A stretch of 64,000 bases of DNA, taken from Maribacter sp. (GTDB lineage: Bacteria; Bacteroidota; Bacteroidia; Flavobacteriales; Flavobacteriaceae). The translations under genes were made by a program, and so were the position numbers. Shown piece after piece: positions 61,971 through 64,000 of the stretch (within the stretch, counting starts at the first letter, position 1; each line of letters starts with the position of its first letter). The stretch covers positions 1 through 64,000 of the forward strand of contig JAHDDL010000010.1 of assembly GCA_020629415.1 (NCBI GenBank), written 5' to 3'. Below the pieces are notes generated by a model. The model saw nothing but the letters and a program-made list of their open reading frames with translations. It did no database searches and was not told the origin of the DNA.

Positions 61971-62483
61971 CTATAATGGCATTACTACAGTATCAATGGC
62001 GTGAACGACACCATTACTTGCTGCTACATCTGCAATAATTACAGTTGCCATATTCCCTTTTTCATCCTTTAACATTACATTCTCATCGGCTAGCGTTAAT
62101 GTAATCATACCTCCTTGTACGGTTTTTACAGAAAACGCACCATCATTTTTGTTGATAGCATCTATAACATCTGCAGCCATATATTTACCTGCAACTACAT
62201 GGTACGTTAAAATACCAGTTAGTGCATCTTTACTTTCCGGCTTTAGCAATGTATCTACGGTACCAGCTGGCAATGCTTCAAAAGCGCTATTCACAGGGGC
62301 AAAAACTGTAAATGGACCTTCACTACTTAAAGTCTCTACCAAATTGGCAGCTTTAACTGCAGCTACCAAAGTAGTAAAATTGTCATTTCCGGCAGCAACG
62401 TCAACAATAGTTTCTGATTGTGCCGAAACATTTGTAACAAATAATGCAATAGCACTTAACAATGTAATTTTCAAAATTTTCAT
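61971..62483 (-). CDS. Fasciclin domain secreted protein
   Basis: A 170-residue exported protein with a signal peptide (ITLLSAIALFVTNVSAQ) and one FAS1 domain. Typical segments are NFTTLVAAVKAANLVETLSS, PFTVFAPVNSAFEALP (motif H1), LTYHVVAGKYMAADV and the last ASNGVVHAIDTVVMP (motif H2). FAS1 domains mediate adhesion or bind small molecules, and in marine bacteria they occur in secreted or surface proteins. It is a single gene with its own terminator. Confidence 0.93.
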   Translation of the reverse strand: MKILKITLLSAIALFVTNVSAQSETIVDVAAGNDNFTTLVAAVKAANLVETLSSEGPFTVFAPVNSAFEALPAGTVDTLLKPESKDALTGILTYHVVAGKYMAADVIDAINKNDGAFSVKTVQGGMITLTLADENVMLKDEKGNMATVIIADVAASNGVVHAIDTVVMPL

Positions 62484-62693
62484 AGTTCTTTTTTTTAGAT
62501 TTCCGTAAATGTATAACGGAACTACTAGTAATAGTCTTAAATTTTGTTTAAAGTTTTAATAAAAATATTAAACAATTTATAAAAACCTGATTACAAAACT
62601 ATTAACTACATTAAATAAAACTCATTGCATACTATAAACATTAACCCGACCCGAGCACGACGGTCATTAAATCTTTATTCAGATAATATTTGG

Positions 62694-62736
62694 CAAAAAA
62701 AAATCCATTAACCAAACTAAATTGGGTAATGGATTT
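62694..62736 (-). terminator. Rho-independent terminator after recQ
   Basis: On the minus strand AAATCCATTA pairs with TAATGGATTT, with an inner CCAA/TTGG stem, followed by nine or more T residues. It lies 25 bp past the recQ stop. Confidence 0.9.
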
Positions 62737-62760
62737 AAATCTACTTTGAGTTAAGAACTG

Positions 62761-64000
62761 TTAATTTGCTACCTCACTAATAAATTTTAGACGGTATAAA
62801 CGTAATTCTTCTTCCTCGTACTCACCATCAAACTCGGTCATGGCGTCTTCAAGGTTATCACTATCGGCCTCTAAGAAATAATCGTGTATTTCTTCTTGTT
62901 GATCTTCGTCTAAAATCTCATCGATCCAATAATTAAGATTCAACTTTGTACCACTGTATACTATTTGTTCCATTTCTTTGATAAGATCAGGTATTTCCAA
63001 TCCTTTTGCAGATGCAATATCAGACAACGGTAATTTCCTATCTACATTCTGTATTACATATAGCTTTAAAGCAGAGTTGGCACCCGTACTTTTAACTACA
63101 AGATCATCTGGTCTAATTATTTCATTTTCCTCAACGTAATTTTTAATAAATGCTACAAAGGGTTTACCGTATTTTTTTGCCTTACCCTCACCTACTCCAT
63201 GAACATTCAACATTTCCTCATGCGAGATAGGATATTTTAATGCCATATCTTCTAATGAAGGATCCTGAAAGACTACAAAAGGGGGTACACCTATTTTCTT
63301 GGCCTGTGCCTTTCGTAAATCTTTTAATTGCTTTAACAATTTCTCATCTGCAATTCCTCCAGATTTAGCGGCACCAACAATAGCATTATCATTTTCCGCA
63401 TTATAGACATGATCTTTGGTCATCATGAACGATGAAGGTTTCTTTAAAAACTCCTTACCACTATCGGTTACATGAAGTACGCCGTATTGTTCAATTTCTT
63501 TTCTAAGAAGACCGGCAACCAAGGTTTGACGAATAAGTGCCATCCAATAACTTTTATCTTTATCGGAACCAATACCAAAAAACTCCTTTTCATTGGTTTT
63601 ATGAGATGAAATTATTGCATTGGTCTTTCCTCTAAGGGTATTTACAATTTCTTTGGACTTAAACTTTTCACTAGTTCCGGTCACCACCTTTAGTAACTTT
63701 TCAACGTTGTCCTTGGCTTCTTCTTTCTCTTTTGGATTTCGGGTGTTGTCATCCATATCTGCTCCTTCACCATTAACCTCGTCAAATTCCTCACCAAAAT
63801 AATGAAGCATAAACTTACGCCTGGACATTGAGGTTTCTGCATAGGCTACAACTTCTTGCAACAGCGCATTTCCTATCTCTTGTTCTGCCACTGGTTTACC
63901 GGACATGAACTTCTCAAGCTTCTCTATATCCTTATATGAATAATATGCCAAACAATGACCTTCGCCACCATCACGGCCTGCCCTACCCGTTTCTTGGTAA
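62761..64000 (-). CDS. recQ: ATP-dependent DNA helicase RecQ, 3' part (runs off the window)
   Basis: The C-terminal 413 residues of a RecQ helicase. The frame is open to the window end, where it reads YQETGRAGRDGGEGHCLAYY, the conserved helicase motif VI. Then come an RQC-like zinc and winged-helix region (FMLHYFGEEFDEVNGEG, GLLRKEIEQYGVLHVT) and an HRDC domain (about LRKAQAKKIGVPPFVVFQDP to FVAFIKNYVEE), followed by a helical and acidic tail ending EEEELRLYRLKFI. RecQ unwinds DNA in recombination and repair. The helicase core lies outside the window. Confidence 0.95.
   Translation of the reverse strand, partial: YQETGRAGRDGGEGHCLAYYSYKDIEKLEKFMSGKPVAEQEIGNALLQEVVAYAETSMSRRKFMLHYFGEEFDEVNGEGADMDDNTRNPKEKEEAKDNVEKLLKVVTGTSEKFKSKEIVNTLRGKTNAIISSHKTNEKEFFGIGSDKDKSYWMALIRQTLVAGLLRKEIEQYGVLHVTDSGKEFLKKPSSFMMTKDHVYNAENDNAIVGAAKSGGIADEKLLKQLKDLRKAQAKKIGVPPFVVFQDPSLEDMALKYPISHEEMLNVHGVGEGKAKKYGKPFVAFIKNYVEENEIIRPDDLVVKSTGANSALKLYVIQNVDRKLPLSDIASAKGLEIPDLIKEMEQIVYSGTKLNLNYWIDEILDEDQQEEIHDYFLEADSDNLEDAMTEFDGEYEEEELRLYRLKFISEVAN

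Overview
The window is a chromosomal stretch of an AT-rich marine-type member of the Bacteroidota, most likely family Flavobacteriaceae. Supporting signs are Bacteroidota -7 promoter elements (TAnnTTTG), frequent TTG starts with no clear Shine-Dalgarno sequences, a zeaxanthin-type carotenoid operon, DUF2147, DUF1569, FIST and CarboxypepD_reg-like proteins, and a tRNA gene without encoded CCA. I see no insertion sequence, phage gene or CRISPR array.

Layout. 1-11.1 kb: mixed small genes (thioesterase-like, GNAT, DUF2147, NAD-epimerase, a Tat-exported FAD oxidoreductase with a partner protein, two Crp/Fnr-type regulators, DUF1569, a lipoprotein hydrolase). 11.2-13.4 kb: a FUSC-family membrane protein. 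13.5-30 kb: an exopolysaccharide (EPS) locus with two copies of a three-gene set (response-regulator/glycosyltransferase-2 fusion, Wzx-like flippase, GT4 glycosyltransferase), an operon of a polytopic GT-C-like protein, a surface Ig-like lipoprotein and a membrane-anchored GH5-type hydrolase, and a TPR plus outer-membrane beta-barrel exporter. The parts resemble the Pel pathway in type. 30.2-38.7 kb: signalling. A membrane histidine kinase/receiver pair faces a seven-gene operon encoding a receiver, H-NOX, PAS kinase, FIST (NosP-type) protein, soluble kinase, Hpt and a LytTR response regulator.

38.8-44.7 kb: complete trans-4-hydroxy-L-proline catabolism (epimerase, D-hydroxyproline dehydrogenase, deaminase, alpha-ketoglutarate semialdehyde dehydrogenase) with a divergent AraC regulator. 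44.7-48.6 kb: tRNA-Leu(GAG), then a CarH/LitR-like B12-binding MerR regulator with crtI-crtB-crtZ. 48.6-54.5 kb: a TlpA-like protein lacking its cysteines and two aconitases (AcnA and AcnB types). 54.8-64 kb: MoxR ATPase, two parvulin-type isomerases, class A beta-lactamase-like lipoprotein, RluF-type pseudouridine synthase, a CarboxypepD_reg-like protein, fasciclin protein and the 3' part of recQ.

Main discovery. Four promoters carry a LytTR-type tandem site (first half CCRTTCRYCKACAG, second half 21 bp on) starting exactly 62 bp upstream of a [TG]AnnTTTG -7 element. They drive the response-regulator/GT2 gene at 14.7 kb, the second GT4 gene, the second flippase gene, and the H-NOX/FIST/LytTR operon itself. 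This suggests a closed circuit: nitric oxide (or another heme ligand) sensed by H-NOX and FIST proteins, a phosphorelay through Hpt to LytTR, and control of EPS genes together with the relay's own operon. The receiver domains fused to the glycosyltransferases could add direct post-translational control, a possible alternative to c-di-GMP control. The promoter pattern is read directly from the sequence. The ligand, the phosphotransfer routes and the polymer are inferred.
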